This document shows, in pieces, positions 16,970 through 25,203 of a stretch of 64,000 bases of DNA (positions within the stretch are counted from its first letter, which is position 1; the number at the start of each line of letters is the position of its first letter). A program made the translations under genes and the position numbers. Source of the DNA: DATBDN01 sp963715995. GTDB taxonomy: Bacteria; Actinomycetota; Thermoleophilia; Solirubrobacterales; Thermoleophilaceae. The notes under the pieces were generated by a model. That model did no database searches and was not told the origin of the DNA. It saw only the letters and a list, made by a program, of their open reading frames with translations. The stretch is taken from contig OY970283.1 of the NCBI GenBank assembly GCA_963715995.1, positions 434,001-498,000 of the forward strand, read 5' to 3'.

Positions 16970-17527
16970 TTGCCCGCGACCGCTCACGACACCCTCGTCG
17001 CCGCCCTCCGCGAGCACGCCCTCGTGATCGGCGAGGTCACGCTCACGAGTGGCGCCACCGCCCAGTACTACGTCGACGTCAAGCGGGCGATCCTGTTGCC
17101 CGAGGCGTTCCGAGCGCTGAGCGAACTGGTGGCCGCCGAGGCCGCGCGAGTGGGTGCGACGGCGGTGGGCGGGACCACCATGGGGGCGGATCCGATCGCG
17201 TGCGCCGCACTGGCGGGCGGCGCCGACGTGAAGGCGTTCTTCGTGCGCAAGGAGCGCAAGGAGCACGGGCTCCAGCGCTGGGTCGAGGGGCCGATGCTCG
17301 CCGACGGCGAGCGTTGCCTGGTGGTCGAGGACGTGGTCACGACCGGCGGCTCGACCATGCACGCGCTCGAGCGGCTGCGCGACGAGGGCCGCGAGGTGGT
17401 CGGCGTCGTGAGCGTGCTGGACCGGCTTGCGGGCGGCGGTGAGGCGATCGAGCAGGCGGCCGGCGCGCCATACGTCGCGCTGACCACGATCGACGAGGTC
17501 TATCCGGACCGCCCCGACCGCGCGTAG
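16970..17527 (+). CDS. pyrE: Orotate phosphoribosyltransferase
   Basis: 185 residues from a TTG start. No ATG or GTG occurs nearby upstream in frame, and the length matches PyrE. Early SGATAQYYVDVKR is the orotate-binding end; FFVRKERKEHGLQRWVEG is the flexible catalytic loop; VVEDVVTTGGSTMHALE is the PRPP-binding motif. It joins orotate to PRPP to give OMP in pyrimidine synthesis. It stands alone, without other pyr genes in the window. Confidence 0.95.
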   Translation: MPATAHDTLVAALREHALVIGEVTLTSGATAQYYVDVKRAILLPEAFRALSELVAAEAARVGATAVGGTTMGADPIACAALAGGADVKAFFVRKERKEHGLQRWVEGPMLADGERCLVVEDVVTTGGSTMHALERLRDEGREVVGVVSVLDRLAGGGEAIEQAAGAPYVALTTIDEVYPDRPDRA

Positions 17528-17590
17528 AACAGTCGTCCAGGAAACACGCGTGTCGCGCAAGCGAGCGCGCTTGCGGTCGATTCGGTGGGC

Positions 17591-18748
17591 ATGAAGGCCA
17601 AGCAGAAGGAGCTCGTGACCGAGCTCGAGGCTGCTCGCCGCGAGATCGGGCAGCTCCAGGTGCAGATGCAGCTGCAGAGCGCCCGCGACGCGCTGACCGG
17701 CCTGCTCGGACTTGGGCCGTTCACGAACGCGCTCGGCCAGGAGCTGGCGCGCGCGGCGCGCCATGGGCACGACGTCGCGATCGCGCGGATTGACATCGAC
17801 GACTTCGAGGCCGTCAACGTGGAGCACGGCTGGATGGCTGGCGACGGCGTGCTGGCACTCGCGGCGCGGATGATCAGCAGCCACACACGCGGGCACGAGC
17901 TCGTGTGCCGCGTCGCGGGCGACGAGTTCGCCCTGCTGCTCCCGCAGACGGATGCCGCCGGCGCGCTCGCCAGCGTGGAACGAGTGCTGTCGGTGCTGGA
18001 GCGGCTGTCCTCGGAAGGTGTCGACGGGCTGCGCGCGTCGGCCGGGATCGCCTGCTCCGTGCGCGGTCAGGACGCGGACCGCGTGTTCGCGGCGGCGGGC
18101 ACGGCCCTGCGGTCGGCGAAGGCCAGTGGCGGTGGGCGGGTGGAGGTCGCGAGCGCCGCCGGTGGCATCGTGGACCACGTCATCAGCGAAGCGACGGTGG
18201 CGCTCCTGTCCGCGATCGCGGAGCGCGACGTCTGGACGGGCGCTCACTCGCACGCGGTCGGCGACCTGGCCGCGGCGCTGACCCAGAAGCTCGGCCTCGC
18301 TGCGCACCTCGAGCCGATCCGCACGGCGGCGCTGCTGCACGACCTTGGCAAGCTCGGCATGCCCGACGCGATCCTGTGCAAGACCGCGCCGCTCACAGAC
18401 ACAGAGCTCGCGCTCATGCGCGACGTGCCGCTCGCCGGCCGCCGGATGCTGCACGACGTTCCCGGGATGGGCATGGTCGCGCGCATCGTCGGCCACGTGC
18501 ACGAGCGCTGGGACGGCACGGGCTACCCCGACGGCCTCGTGGGCGACGAGATCCCCGTGGGCAGCCGCATCATCGCGGCCTGCGACGCCTACGACGCCAT
18601 GTCTTCGCAGCGCCCCTGGCGCCCGGCGCTCTCACGCGAAGGCGCAGTGCACGAGCTGCTCGAAGGAGCGGGATCGCAGTTCGACCCCGAGGTGGTCGAG
18701 GTGCTGGTCAGCCACGTGAACGGGATCCGCGAGCTGAGCGACCGCTGA
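17591..18748 (+). CDS. GGDEF plus HD-GYP domain c-di-GMP protein
   Basis: 385 residues from ATG 17591 (a GTG two codons earlier is possible). A short coiled coil (about 1-30) leads into a GGDEF domain with DALTGLLG, the metal-site IDIDDFEAVN and an active-site loop reading VAGDEFALLLP (AGDEF, first Gly changed, a variant tolerated in some active cyclases). An HD-GYP domain follows with LLHDLGKLGMPD, HHE-type His residues and ERWDGTGYPDGL. The protein could both make and break c-di-GMP, or use one domain as a sensor. It has no membrane segment. Before the integrative element arrived, the tRNA-Arg gene would have lain just downstream. Confidence 0.9.
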   Translation: MKAKQKELVTELEAARREIGQLQVQMQLQSARDALTGLLGLGPFTNALGQELARAARHGHDVAIARIDIDDFEAVNVEHGWMAGDGVLALAARMISSHTRGHELVCRVAGDEFALLLPQTDAAGALASVERVLSVLERLSSEGVDGLRASAGIACSVRGQDADRVFAAAGTALRSAKASGGGRVEVASAAGGIVDHVISEATVALLSAIAERDVWTGAHSHAVGDLAAALTQKLGLAAHLEPIRTAALLHDLGKLGMPDAILCKTAPLTDTELALMRDVPLAGRRMLHDVPGMGMVARIVGHVHERWDGTGYPDGLVGDEIPVGSRIIAACDAYDAMSSQRPWRPALSREGAVHELLEGAGSQFDPEVVEVLVSHVNGIRELSDR

Positions 18749-18837
18749 GCGGGCGGGCCGGCGCGGGGCGATGAGATCGATGGGAACGTATGGGTGCCCT
18801 GGCACCGAGAAATCCCCAACGATCACCGGAACCGAAA

Positions 18838-18881
18838 TGCCCCCGACTGGATTCGAACCAGTGACACCAGGTTTAGGAAAC
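18838..18881 (-). repeat. attL: displaced 3' half of the tRNA-Arg(CCT) gene
   Basis: On the minus strand this reads as the 3' half of a tRNA: anticodon loop, variable loop, T-arm, acceptor strand CGGGGGC and discriminator A. The 19-base core GACACCAGGTTTAGGAAAC (18863-18881, plus strand) is identical to 26505-26523 inside the intact tRNA. The T-stem here is ACTGG/CCAGT, whereas the intact gene has GGCGG/CCGCC. The 5' half is missing, so this copy is not a functional tRNA. It marks the left end of the integrative element and probably preserves the host's original 3' end. Confidence 0.88.
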
Positions 18882-18978
18882 GGGCCGGAGTCGGGCGACG
18901 GACGCGGGAGAAAGCCTGGAAACGGGCCAGATTCGAGCGGCGACCGTTAGGCCCGATCCGGCGGGTTCCGGATGGGTT

Positions 18979-18989
18979 TGGGCACAAAT
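18979..18989 (+). promoter_or_regulatory. Candidate integrase arm-type site, left end
   Basis: TGGGCACAAAT is found here and again at 26387-26397. Part of it also forms an inverted repeat GGGCACAA/TTGTGCCC (18980-18987 and 18997-19004). The position, 98 bases inside the left core, mirrors the right copy. Confidence 0.5.
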
Positions 18990-19058
18990 CCGTGGCTTGT
19001 GCCCAATCGCCCGGGACGGTTCGCTGCGCTTCCGCGCTCGGATGACGAGCACCAGGTC

Positions 19059-19433
19059 TCAGTCAGCAGACCCGCTGTCGGGGTAGACCGTGACGACGAA
19101 TCGCACGTCGACCGAAGCGAGCGCCTTCACCAGCGGCTCCAAGAGGTACACCGAGAGCACTGGAACGTTTTGATCCTCTGCTTCGACGGCCACATCGATC
19201 TCCACGATCGCACCGTCCGCTCGGGCGCGCACAAGTGCGTCCCGGTTTCGTTCAACAAAGCGTGAAATCTCCGCAGGATGATCGGCCCAAGATGGCCGGT
19301 CGCAAAGTTCCGCGGCGTAGCCATCGCCTCGCACACGCGGCTCGAACTGCCATTCAGGGCCGAACGCATCGATCGCTCGTGTAAGACCAGCGACCTGGTC
19401 CGCCGGAGCGGTTATGCGGACGACCGTATACAT
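19059..19433 (-). CDS. Hypothetical protein, element cargo
   Basis: 124 residues from ATG 19433, acidic and without signal or membrane segments. Segments include MYTVVRITAPADQVAGL at the start and VPVLSVYLLEPLVKALA near the end, suggesting a small alpha/beta fold. I recognise no family. It could be an immunity protein, like other small acidic cargo proteins, but that is only a guess. It is the first gene inside the left end of the element and reads outwards. Confidence 0.55.
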   Translation of the reverse strand: MYTVVRITAPADQVAGLTRAIDAFGPEWQFEPRVRGDGYAAELCDRPSWADHPAEISRFVERNRDALVRARADGAIVEIDVAVEAEDQNVPVLSVYLLEPLVKALASVDVRFVVTVYPDSGSAD

Positions 19434-19622
19434 CTCGTCCGGATTGTGGCTGCCGAAAGCAAACGGGCCCGTTGCCGGGCCCGCAGCTCCGCACGGATTT
19501 CCAGACGGTGTAGCTCGGAGTCCCAGGCCCGTGCGGGGCGCTACCTGGTAACGGACCGTCGCCAGTCGACCGCTGGAACCGAAGTCGAGTCTAGGTGTGG
19601 GTTTTCGTTTCGACGACGACCA

Positions 19623-20018
19623 TCAGTCGATTCCGGACGGAGGCAGCAGTTCGCGTCTAGCTTTCGGCGCATGAATCAGACGGTCATATCGAAGCGTGTC
19701 CTCGACCGCCTCCAACGCGCAAACGAGCAGCACGTCTTTGAGTGGGTTCCCGTCCTCACCTAGCTTCCGAGCTGTTCGGTACGACCGCCACTCGAGCGCA
19801 GCTCGATGTTCTACGACGAGTGCTGTTTCGCCTCGGTGCGGACGGGTCTGTCGAGATCGCGTCCTTTCGACGACGCGCCAATGGTGGTCGCTTGAACGCC
19901 GCAACACGGCGTGACCATCAGACCGGCTACGAACTCGCCCTCGGGACGTCGGGTGGGCTCGACAAAGACCGCCTCTGAGTACGGCGTGCGTCTCAAGGCG
20001 GTCGAGTAGTCGCTTCAC
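19623..20018 (-). pseudogene. Possible frameshifted gene remnant
   Basis: Two minus-strand frames look protein-like in turn. From 20018 the frame begins MKRLLDRLET; from about 19990 to 19830 a neighbouring frame reads TPYSEAVFVEPTRRPEGEF with GC-rich third positions; from about 19830 to 19623 the first frame again looks coding (GEDGNPLKDVLLVCALEAVE). Joining them needs two compensating shifts. I cannot assign a family. It could instead be non-coding. Confidence 0.3.
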
Positions 20019-20094
20019 ATAGGACTAGATGAGGAGGGTCTGACTCTTAGTCAGCCAGTCCCGGTGGTAACAGGCGCCGGCGCCGACCGCTGTC

Positions 20095-20100
20095 TAGCCT
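20095..20100 (+). promoter_or_regulatory. Candidate leaderless -10 box of the barstar-like gene
   Basis: TAGCCT ends 7 bases before GTG 20108. Confidence 0.35.
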
Positions 20101-20107
20101 CGCACTA

Positions 20108-20434
20108 GTGCCAATCGTCGTCGTCCCGGTGTCCCAGATCCACGACTGGGAGTCGTTCCATGACACCTTCGCGGCCACGCTCGGCTTCCCTGATTTCTAC
20201 GGCCGAAATATGAACGCCTGGATCGACTGTCTCACATACCGCGACCAGAACGACGGCATGGCGAGCGTGAATGTGCATGAGGGCGACGTACTCACGCTTC
20301 AACTCGATGAGGGGCGAGCGTTCGCCTCGAGGTGTCCCGAGTTGTACGCGGCCATTGTCGAGTGCGCGGCGTTCGTGAACTGGCGCCGAACCGAAATGGG
20401 TCTGCGGCCGCTTATAGCCCTGAGCTTCCACTGA
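20108..20434 (+). CDS. Barstar-family ribonuclease-inhibitor-like protein
   Basis: 108 residues from a GTG start. The core IHDWESFHDTFAATLGFP followed by FYGRNMNAWIDCL is the barstar pattern (helix, then FYGxNxDAWxDxL). Barstar-fold proteins bind and block secreted or intracellular ribonucleases such as barnase. No barnase-like nuclease gene is next to it, so it may be an orphan immunity gene that protects against toxins of other cells. It lies 88 bases before the TIGR02391 gene on the same strand. Confidence 0.75.
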   Translation: MPIVVVPVSQIHDWESFHDTFAATLGFPDFYGRNMNAWIDCLTYRDQNDGMASVNVHEGDVLTLQLDEGRAFASRCPELYAAIVECAAFVNWRRTEMGLRPLIALSFH

Positions 20435-20522
20435 CTCGCCAGAATCCCAGCAAAGAGCACCGTCGGCCGACACCTGGCTCGGAGCGCGCGCCGTCCGCGC
20501 ACCACCGCATGATGGAGCGCCC

Positions 20523-21227
20523 GTGGATCTCGCGGTCCTGACTCCTGAACGGCTGACGGCTTTGCCCGTGAATAGACGTGCTGTCGAGCTGTTACTCGCA
20601 ATGACGCGTGACGAGGGTCGTGCCTTCTTCGCGAACCGCGGCAACGTCCGCAATAGCCTCGAGCAATACCACTGGGGAGGCCGCGAGCCGCCAGCGGCGC
20701 GTGCATATGAGGAGGCGTTCGACTGGCTCATCCGGCGTGGCTTGGTCTCGCGTGAGCCGTCGCAGTCCTCCCCCGACTGGTTCTTCGTGACCGACGCCGG
20801 CTGGCAATTGATTGAAAGCGGTGGCGATCTGGCGGAACTCGAAGCTGCCGAGCGTCTTGCGGTCGATCTTCACCCAGCGATCGCGGAGCGGGTACGTGCG
20901 CAGTACCTCCTACGCGAATTCGAGACCGCCGCGTTCCTCGCACTTCGCGAGGTCGAGATCCGTGTCCGGAAGCTGGCCGGCGCGTCCGAGAGCGACATTG
21001 GCGTGCGCCTGATGCAGTCGGCGTTCGGCGAGGACGGACCACTAGCCGACTTGGCGCTCGATCCAGGGGAACGGCAGGCACGCATGGCGTTGTTCTGGGG
21101 TGCGATCGGTGTCTTCAAGAACCCGAGCAGCCACCGCCAAGTCGACATCGAAGATCCGACGCTCGCAAGCGAAGTAATCCTGCTTGCGGACCTTCTCCTG
21201 CGGCTGCTCGATGCGCAGTCGCTCTGA
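20523..21227 (+). CDS. TIGR02391 (Ymh) family protein
   Basis: 234 residues from GTG 20523. The C-terminal half fits the TIGR02391/Ymh domain: DLHPAIAERVRAQYLLREF, then ETAAFLALREVEIRVRKLAG, GVRLMQSAFG, and ALFWGAIGVFKNPSSHRQV with the conserved N-P-x-x-H. The N-terminal 110 residues look like a winged helix, with RAYEEAFDWLIRRGLVSREP and DWFFVTDAGWQLI. The biochemical role of this domain is not established; it is often carried on mobile or defence-associated DNA. It is followed after 25 bases by the KAP NTPase gene, so the two probably form an operon. Confidence 0.75.
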   Translation: MDLAVLTPERLTALPVNRRAVELLLAMTRDEGRAFFANRGNVRNSLEQYHWGGREPPAARAYEEAFDWLIRRGLVSREPSQSSPDWFFVTDAGWQLIESGGDLAELEAAERLAVDLHPAIAERVRAQYLLREFETAAFLALREVEIRVRKLAGASESDIGVRLMQSAFGEDGPLADLALDPGERQARMALFWGAIGVFKNPSSHRQVDIEDPTLASEVILLADLLLRLLDAQSL

Positions 21228-21252
21228 GGTGGGAGCGGGAGACTTGCAACCG

Positions 21253-23329
21253 ATGGATGCGACCGACGGCGAACCCAAAGACCAGGCGTCGGACGGACCT
21301 GCCAGGCCGCGAGGCGGCACGGACCGTCCGGCGCGCGACGCGACCGAGGATCTGCTCGAGCGCGAGTCCCTCGTTGATCAGCTGACGGCTCAGATCCTTT
21401 CGGCGCCGCTCGGCGAGGGATTCGTAATCGGACTCTCGGGAGCTTGGGGCCTCGGCAAGACGTCAGTACTGAACTTCGTAGCGGAGCGACTCGAGACCGA
21501 GGACGTCTTAGTTCTGCGCTTCGACCCGTGGCTGTTCACCGGCGCTGGTGAGCTGGTCGCTCGGTTCTTCAGCGAGCTCGCTGCACAGCTCGACAGCCTC
21601 TGGCACCTTCACAAGCTTGGTCGCGACCTGAGGCGGCTCGGAAAGGCCGTCGCCCCCGCGGCGTCCGTAGTGATGGGGCCTGCGGGTCAGCTGCTCGCCG
21701 CCCCCGCGCAGCTTGCAGAGGGGCAGGTCGGATTCCGCCTTTGCCGAGCGCGAGCGCCTTCGAGAAAAGCTCCGCGTGCAGGGGCGCCGCATCGTCGTCT
21801 TGATTGATGACGTCGACCGTCTGCAGTCCGCGGAGATCCGCGAGCTAATGCGTCTGGTCAAGCTGGTTGCCGATCTGCCGGGTGTGGTCTATGTCTTGGC
21901 CTATGAGCGCAGACGCGTCGAGCGAGCGCTCTCGGCGCCGGGCGAGGACGATGGGCGGGAGTACCTCGAGAAGATCATTCAGGCCCCGTTTGCACTGCAG
22001 CCGCCGCGACACAGCCGCGTGCTCAATCTCGCGCTCGACTGGCTCGACGAGGCTGTCGGCGACAAGTGGACGGCGTGGAGCAAGAGCGAGTGGAGTTCTC
22101 TCTGGCACGACGGCGTCGAGCACTACATCGAAACGCTGCGCGACGCAGAGCGGGTCGCGAACGTCGTCCCCGCCGCCGTGTGGCTGACGGCGGGGGAGGT
22201 TGCCTCGATGGACGTGGTTGCTCTGGAAATCATGCGGCTCTTCGATCCGGAGGTTCACGAGGCATTGCCTCGGATTGCTCCGATTCTCACCGCCTCGCGG
22301 CGCTTCGAAATTCGAAGCCGCGAAGAGCTGCGGCGAGCGGACCAGGCGACGATCGATGAGGTGCTCGCGCAGAGCACCAACCGCGACGCCGCGTCACATA
22401 TGCTGCGGGTGCTCTTCCCGTCGGCCGGCCATCTCTTCGGGAGCTCGCCATATGTGGGAGCTGAAGAGGCGTGGCGGTCGGCGAAGCGAGTCGCTTCGCG
22501 TCGCATCCTCGACCGTTACCTGCACGCGTCGCTCGCCGAAGGGGAGGTGCCGTCGGCGGCGGTAACTGAGTTCGCCGAAGCTCTCGCAGACGCGAGCCGA
22601 CTCGAGGAACTTGTCACGCGGCTGTCGCCCGACGCGCTAGCCGACGTCCTTGACCGGGTACGCCCCGAGGTGAACGCCGACGCCGTCGAGGATCCGGTGG
22701 CGGTTGGTGCCGTCCTTGTCGGCCTCGCCGACCGCACGCCGCGCGAGCGGACGCCTCTTTCCGTCGATAACGGACAGCGGGCGATCTGGCTACTCGAGGA
22801 AATCGTCGCCGCACTGCCGAGCCGCGAACGCCGTCAGGAAGTCGTGGCGGCGCTAATTGACAACGCGCCGACGCTAAAGACGCGTCGGCGGCTCCTCTAC
22901 GCATTCCGATCGAGCCCTGACGGACCAAGCGGAAACCCACGCTCGGACATCCTCTCGGTTGAGCAGACACGCGAAGCGCATGAGCGGATCGCCGCCGAGG
23001 TCCTTGCGATGGCCCCTCAGCACCTTGCGAACGATGACGTGGTCGGGCTCCTTGCGGAAGTCGCAGAGCACTACCCCGACGGGCGCGAGAAAGCGATCGA
23101 GATGCTCGCTAGCGACGAGGTCGCTGCTACGGCGCTGGCGCAGACGCTCACGATGGTGATTGGTCCAGCTGGTGAGGACTACAGACTCCAGACCAACGGC
23201 TTGCTCGCCGAGCTGCTGGGGCGCGAAGGGGTGCGTGCGCTCGCCGAGCGGCTCCGTCCGTTGGCACCCGACAACTCAGACCTCGCTACGGCGATCGACG
23301 CCGCTATGAACGACCGCTACATCGGGTGA
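21253..23329 (+). CDS. KAP-family P-loop NTPase, interrupted by a frameshift
   Basis: Start at ATG 21253 behind GGGAGCGGGAG. The first frame holds Walker A (GLSGAWGLGKTSVLNF) and RFDPWLFTGAGELVARFF, both typical of KAP NTPases, the group named after Kidins220 and the phage-exclusion protein PifA. At about 21718-21725 (GAGGGGCAGG) the frame must shift by one base to continue as SDSAFAERERLREKL and Walker B VVLIDDVDRLQ. Reading GGG instead of GGGG restores one ORF of about 692 residues; as given, the first frame stops at 21807. The C-terminal 400 residues are helical and unassigned. No clear membrane helix was found, although many KAP proteins have them. Its position behind the Ymh gene suggests a joint role. 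Confidence 0.75.
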
Positions 23330-23351
23330 GCTGCAGTTCGCGCGTACTCTC

Positions 23352-23380
23352 GACCTCGAGTCGAGGTCCAGCTGAATTTT
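23352..23380 (+). terminator. Candidate intrinsic terminator after the KAP gene
   Basis: Perfect inverted repeat GACCTCGA/TCGAGGTC (23352-23359, 23361-23368), then CAGCTGAATTTT with a four-T run, 23 bases after the KAP stop codon. Confidence 0.45.
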
Positions 23381-23438
23381 CGAGGTAAACCGGCTTTCCA
23401 CCCCACGGGCCGCGAGACCTCTGGTAAACGGTCAGGAC

Positions 23439-23858
23439 GTGGTCAACGATGTCTGGGACTACTTCGTTCGGTTCGAGTCGCAGTGCCGCGACCTCGGGCT
23501 CGTGCCCGACACTGGATTCGAGGATGTCTTCATTGCCCTGGAGGGGTCGAAGGACACGCGGGGACGCGTGTTCGGTCGGTTCTCGATCTCGGACCGAGCG
23601 TTCCTCAGTATCACCGAGGTGGTGACGATTCAAGACCGGCAGCCGGTCCGAGACGAATACGCGTACTACCTGATCATCGATGGGGCCGAGCAGTTCGCGC
23701 GCGACTGCGACGCCGCTCACGGGCCCCACGGCCACGGCCCAGGTCATCGTCGCGAGCCGGCGCCAGAGGTATCACTCAAGGAGTTCGTCGAGCAGGCCTG
23801 GCAGATCCTGAGCCGGGCCGAGTGGGCGCCTAAGCCGGACGACGCCGACGAGCTCTAA
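23439..23858 (+). CDS. Putative toxin resembling the DUF6516 family
   Basis: 139 residues from GTG 23439. The middle contains a beta-rich region ending VVTIQDRQPVRDEYAYYLI followed by a His-rich stretch (AHGPHGHGPGHRREP) and a helical tail beginning SLKEFVEQA. This order (strand with RYAYH-like motif, then PHHKH-like His motif, then EE-rich helix) resembles DUF6516 toxin-like proteins. The resemblance is by eye and the N-terminal 55 residues are not matched. The stop codon overlaps by 4 bases the stop of the antitoxin-like gene on the other strand, an unusual convergent layout. Confidence 0.5.
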   Translation: MVNDVWDYFVRFESQCRDLGLVPDTGFEDVFIALEGSKDTRGRVFGRFSISDRAFLSITEVVTIQDRQPVRDEYAYYLIIDGAEQFARDCDAAHGPHGHGPGHRREPAPEVSLKEFVEQAWQILSRAEWAPKPDDADEL

Positions 23859-24100
23859 GCGGGCAGTAGGTCGCGTGTGACGTTGCCAACGAGCTCGCCC
23901 TCGGTGAGCTCACGCCACTCGCGGTAGAGACTGGCCCAGGCATGTCGGTGGCGGCCCGCAATCGGTCCGAGGACCTTTTCGTCGTCGTGAAGCCAGGCCT
24001 CGTAGAACGTGTCCGACGAAAGTCCGTAGTGCGACTCGTACTGCCGAAACGCCTGTTCAAGCGAATTCGCGTTGTAGTACCTGCGCTCCACGGTGCTCAC
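23855..24100 (-). CDS. Putative antitoxin-like protein
   Basis: 81 residues from GTG 24100. The core SLEQAFRQYESHYGLSSDTFYEAW matches the pattern (YExxYGxSSxxFY) of short proteins paired with DUF6516-type toxins, and the tail HAWASLYREWREL fits too. There is no recognisable DNA-binding domain. It faces the putative toxin tail-to-tail with a 4-base overlap, so the transcripts are antisense to each other at their 3' ends. Function is inferred from pattern only. Confidence 0.5.
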   Translation of the reverse strand: MSTVERRYYNANSLEQAFRQYESHYGLSSDTFYEAWLHDDEKVLGPIAGRHRHAWASLYREWRELTEGELVGNVTRDLLPA

Positions 24101-24425
24101 CTCACGTGTTTCTTCGGTCTCGCCGCCCGAACTCCTTAGCGGCGTGGGGACCCTACAGACAGTTCGTCTACTACCTCAACGTCGCATAGGTCGCTGAGTT
24201 TCGCCTCTTTCTGACGGTAGCCGGGCTCGAAAAACAGCAAACCCCCAGCCATCGGCCGGGGGCGGCGGTGACTGCAAGTGCGGCCACACGGTCACCGTAG
24301 GCCAGGCATCGGACAGTTCCGCTGGGCCGCAGCGGCCGGGAAGCACGTCAGCACCGGCATGTCACGCGGCTGATCACGGCCAGACAAGTCGGCTGACAAC
24401 TGTCCACAGCGGATCGCAGACTCGA

Positions 24426-24448
24426 GAAGCCGCTCTGCGAGCGGCTTC
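24426..24448. repeat. Perfect 9-bp hairpin
   Basis: GAAGCCGCT (24426-24434) pairs with AGCGGCTTC (24440-24448) across a 5-base loop. It lies directly against the larger palindrome. Confidence 0.7.
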
Positions 24449-24551
24449 GCACGCCGCCGTCCCCTTACGCCGCTACGCGGCTAATTCCCTGACCCCTCCC
24501 TCTCATCTTCGATTCGAGAAAGGGGTCAGGGAAACGGGGACGGCGGCGTGC
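24449..24551. repeat. Nested palindrome with 16-bp and 13-bp perfect stems
   Basis: The outer arms GCACGCCGCCGTCCCC (24449-24464) and its reverse complement (24536-24551) pair perfectly. The inner arms TTCCCTGACCCCT (24485-24497) and AGGGGTCAGGGAA (24521-24533) pair perfectly. The left junction contains its own small hairpin GCCGC-TAC-GCGGC. The GGGGTCAGGGA-type core resembles REP-like palindromes of many bacteria. Confidence 0.75.
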
Positions 24552-24815
24552 AGGTTGTGGTTGATGGATGGGATAAAGGACGTGGTTGATGAAGGTCATG
24601 GGTGAACTGTTGGCGTGATGAATGGCTGGTGGATCTGAGGTGTGTGTGGTGATGGCGATGGGTCATGAGTTACTGGCGCGGGTCGGAAGGCGGAGGGCGG
24701 GATGAGGGTGGAAGTGCAAGCGGGACTGGTTCGGCTCGGCCGGCCCGCTTGCGGGGCCGGCTTGTCGCTCTAGTGGCGGCGGGCACCGGGATGGGGTCGT
24801 GGCGTCTAGTTGTTG

Positions 24816-25172
24816 ATGGCGGGAGGTCATGGATCGTCGGGAGTGGTCGATAGGTCTCGGCTGGATCCGGGTGACGTCTGGGCCATTGCGAGGGCGGTGG
24901 TCGAGCTGCTGGCGGTTGAGGACGTGGCGATGAACACGCGTCGATGGCTCTCGGCGTCGGAGGTAGCGGCGGCTTTCGGACGCTCTCCAGAGTGGGTCCG
25001 CGATCACGCCACTGAGCTCGGCGGCCGCAAGATCGGTGGGCCTCGCGCCCCTTGGCGCTTCCCCGCCAGCTGCGTTGAAGACGTCGCAGTGTCGCCGGTG
25101 CCGGCCGCCCGCGCCAAGACGCGCCGACGGCGCGCTCGCCCGAGCGTGACCTTGTTACCGATTCGTAACTGA
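24816..25172 (+). CDS. Helix-turn-helix protein, possible excisionase or integrase regulator
   Basis: 118 residues from ATG 24816; GTG 24843 or ATG 24930 are also possible. The middle has a MerR/excisionase-like HTH: RWLSASEVAAAFGRSPEWV, then GGRKIGGPRAPWRFPAS. The tail is basic (TRRRRARPS). It ends 31 bases before the integrase start on the same strand, the usual place for a recombination directionality factor or a regulator of the integrase. Confidence 0.65.
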   Translation: MAGGHGSSGVVDRSRLDPGDVWAIARAVVELLAVEDVAMNTRRWLSASEVAAAFGRSPEWVRDHATELGGRKIGGPRAPWRFPASCVEDVAVSPVPAARAKTRRRRARPSVTLLPIRN

Positions 25173-25203
25173 GGGCCGGGTCGCGTCGGGGAGAATCGAT
25201 GTG

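Larger units (their letters stand above)
19434..20107. other. Mostly non-coding stretch with hairpins and a broken gene
   Basis: The first 190 bases hold nested inverted repeats: a perfect 8-bp stem CGGGCCCG at 19464-19471 and 19476-19483, and CCGCACGG/CCGTGCGG at 19489-19496 and 19529-19536. This may be a structured RNA or terminator. 19623-20018 looks like a frameshifted gene (separate entry). 20019-20107 is the promoter region of the barstar-like gene. Confidence 0.4.
24101..24815. other. 715-base non-coding region of the element, strongly folded
   Basis: No convincing gene. 24242-24262 is a GC hairpin (CCCCC-GCC/GGC-GGGGG). 24426-24551 holds a dense cluster of perfect inverted repeats (separate entries). 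24552-24680 is a G/T-rich, C-poor tract on the plus strand with repeated TGATGG- and TGGTTGATG-like words. 24738-24761 is another GC hairpin before the HTH gene. Such a region could carry a replication or transfer origin, a structured RNA, or control of the integrase operon. Confidence 0.5.

Noticed and set aside
18838..18881. Second functional tRNA-Arg gene
   Set aside because: Only the 3' half is present; it is an att remnant.
19498..19560. tRNA-like wording (GGTGTAGCTCGGAGTCCC) in the element
   Set aside because: No anticodon arm or acceptor stem can be paired into a cloverleaf.
21184..21252. Earlier starts for the KAP NTPase (TTG/ATG overlapping the Ymh gene)
   Set aside because: ATG 21253 has a good ribosome site and avoids overlap with the Ymh coding region.
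24665..24853. Small plus-strand frame before the HTH gene
   Set aside because: Gly/Arg/Ser low-complexity translation with no coding bias; the region is dominated by inverted repeats.
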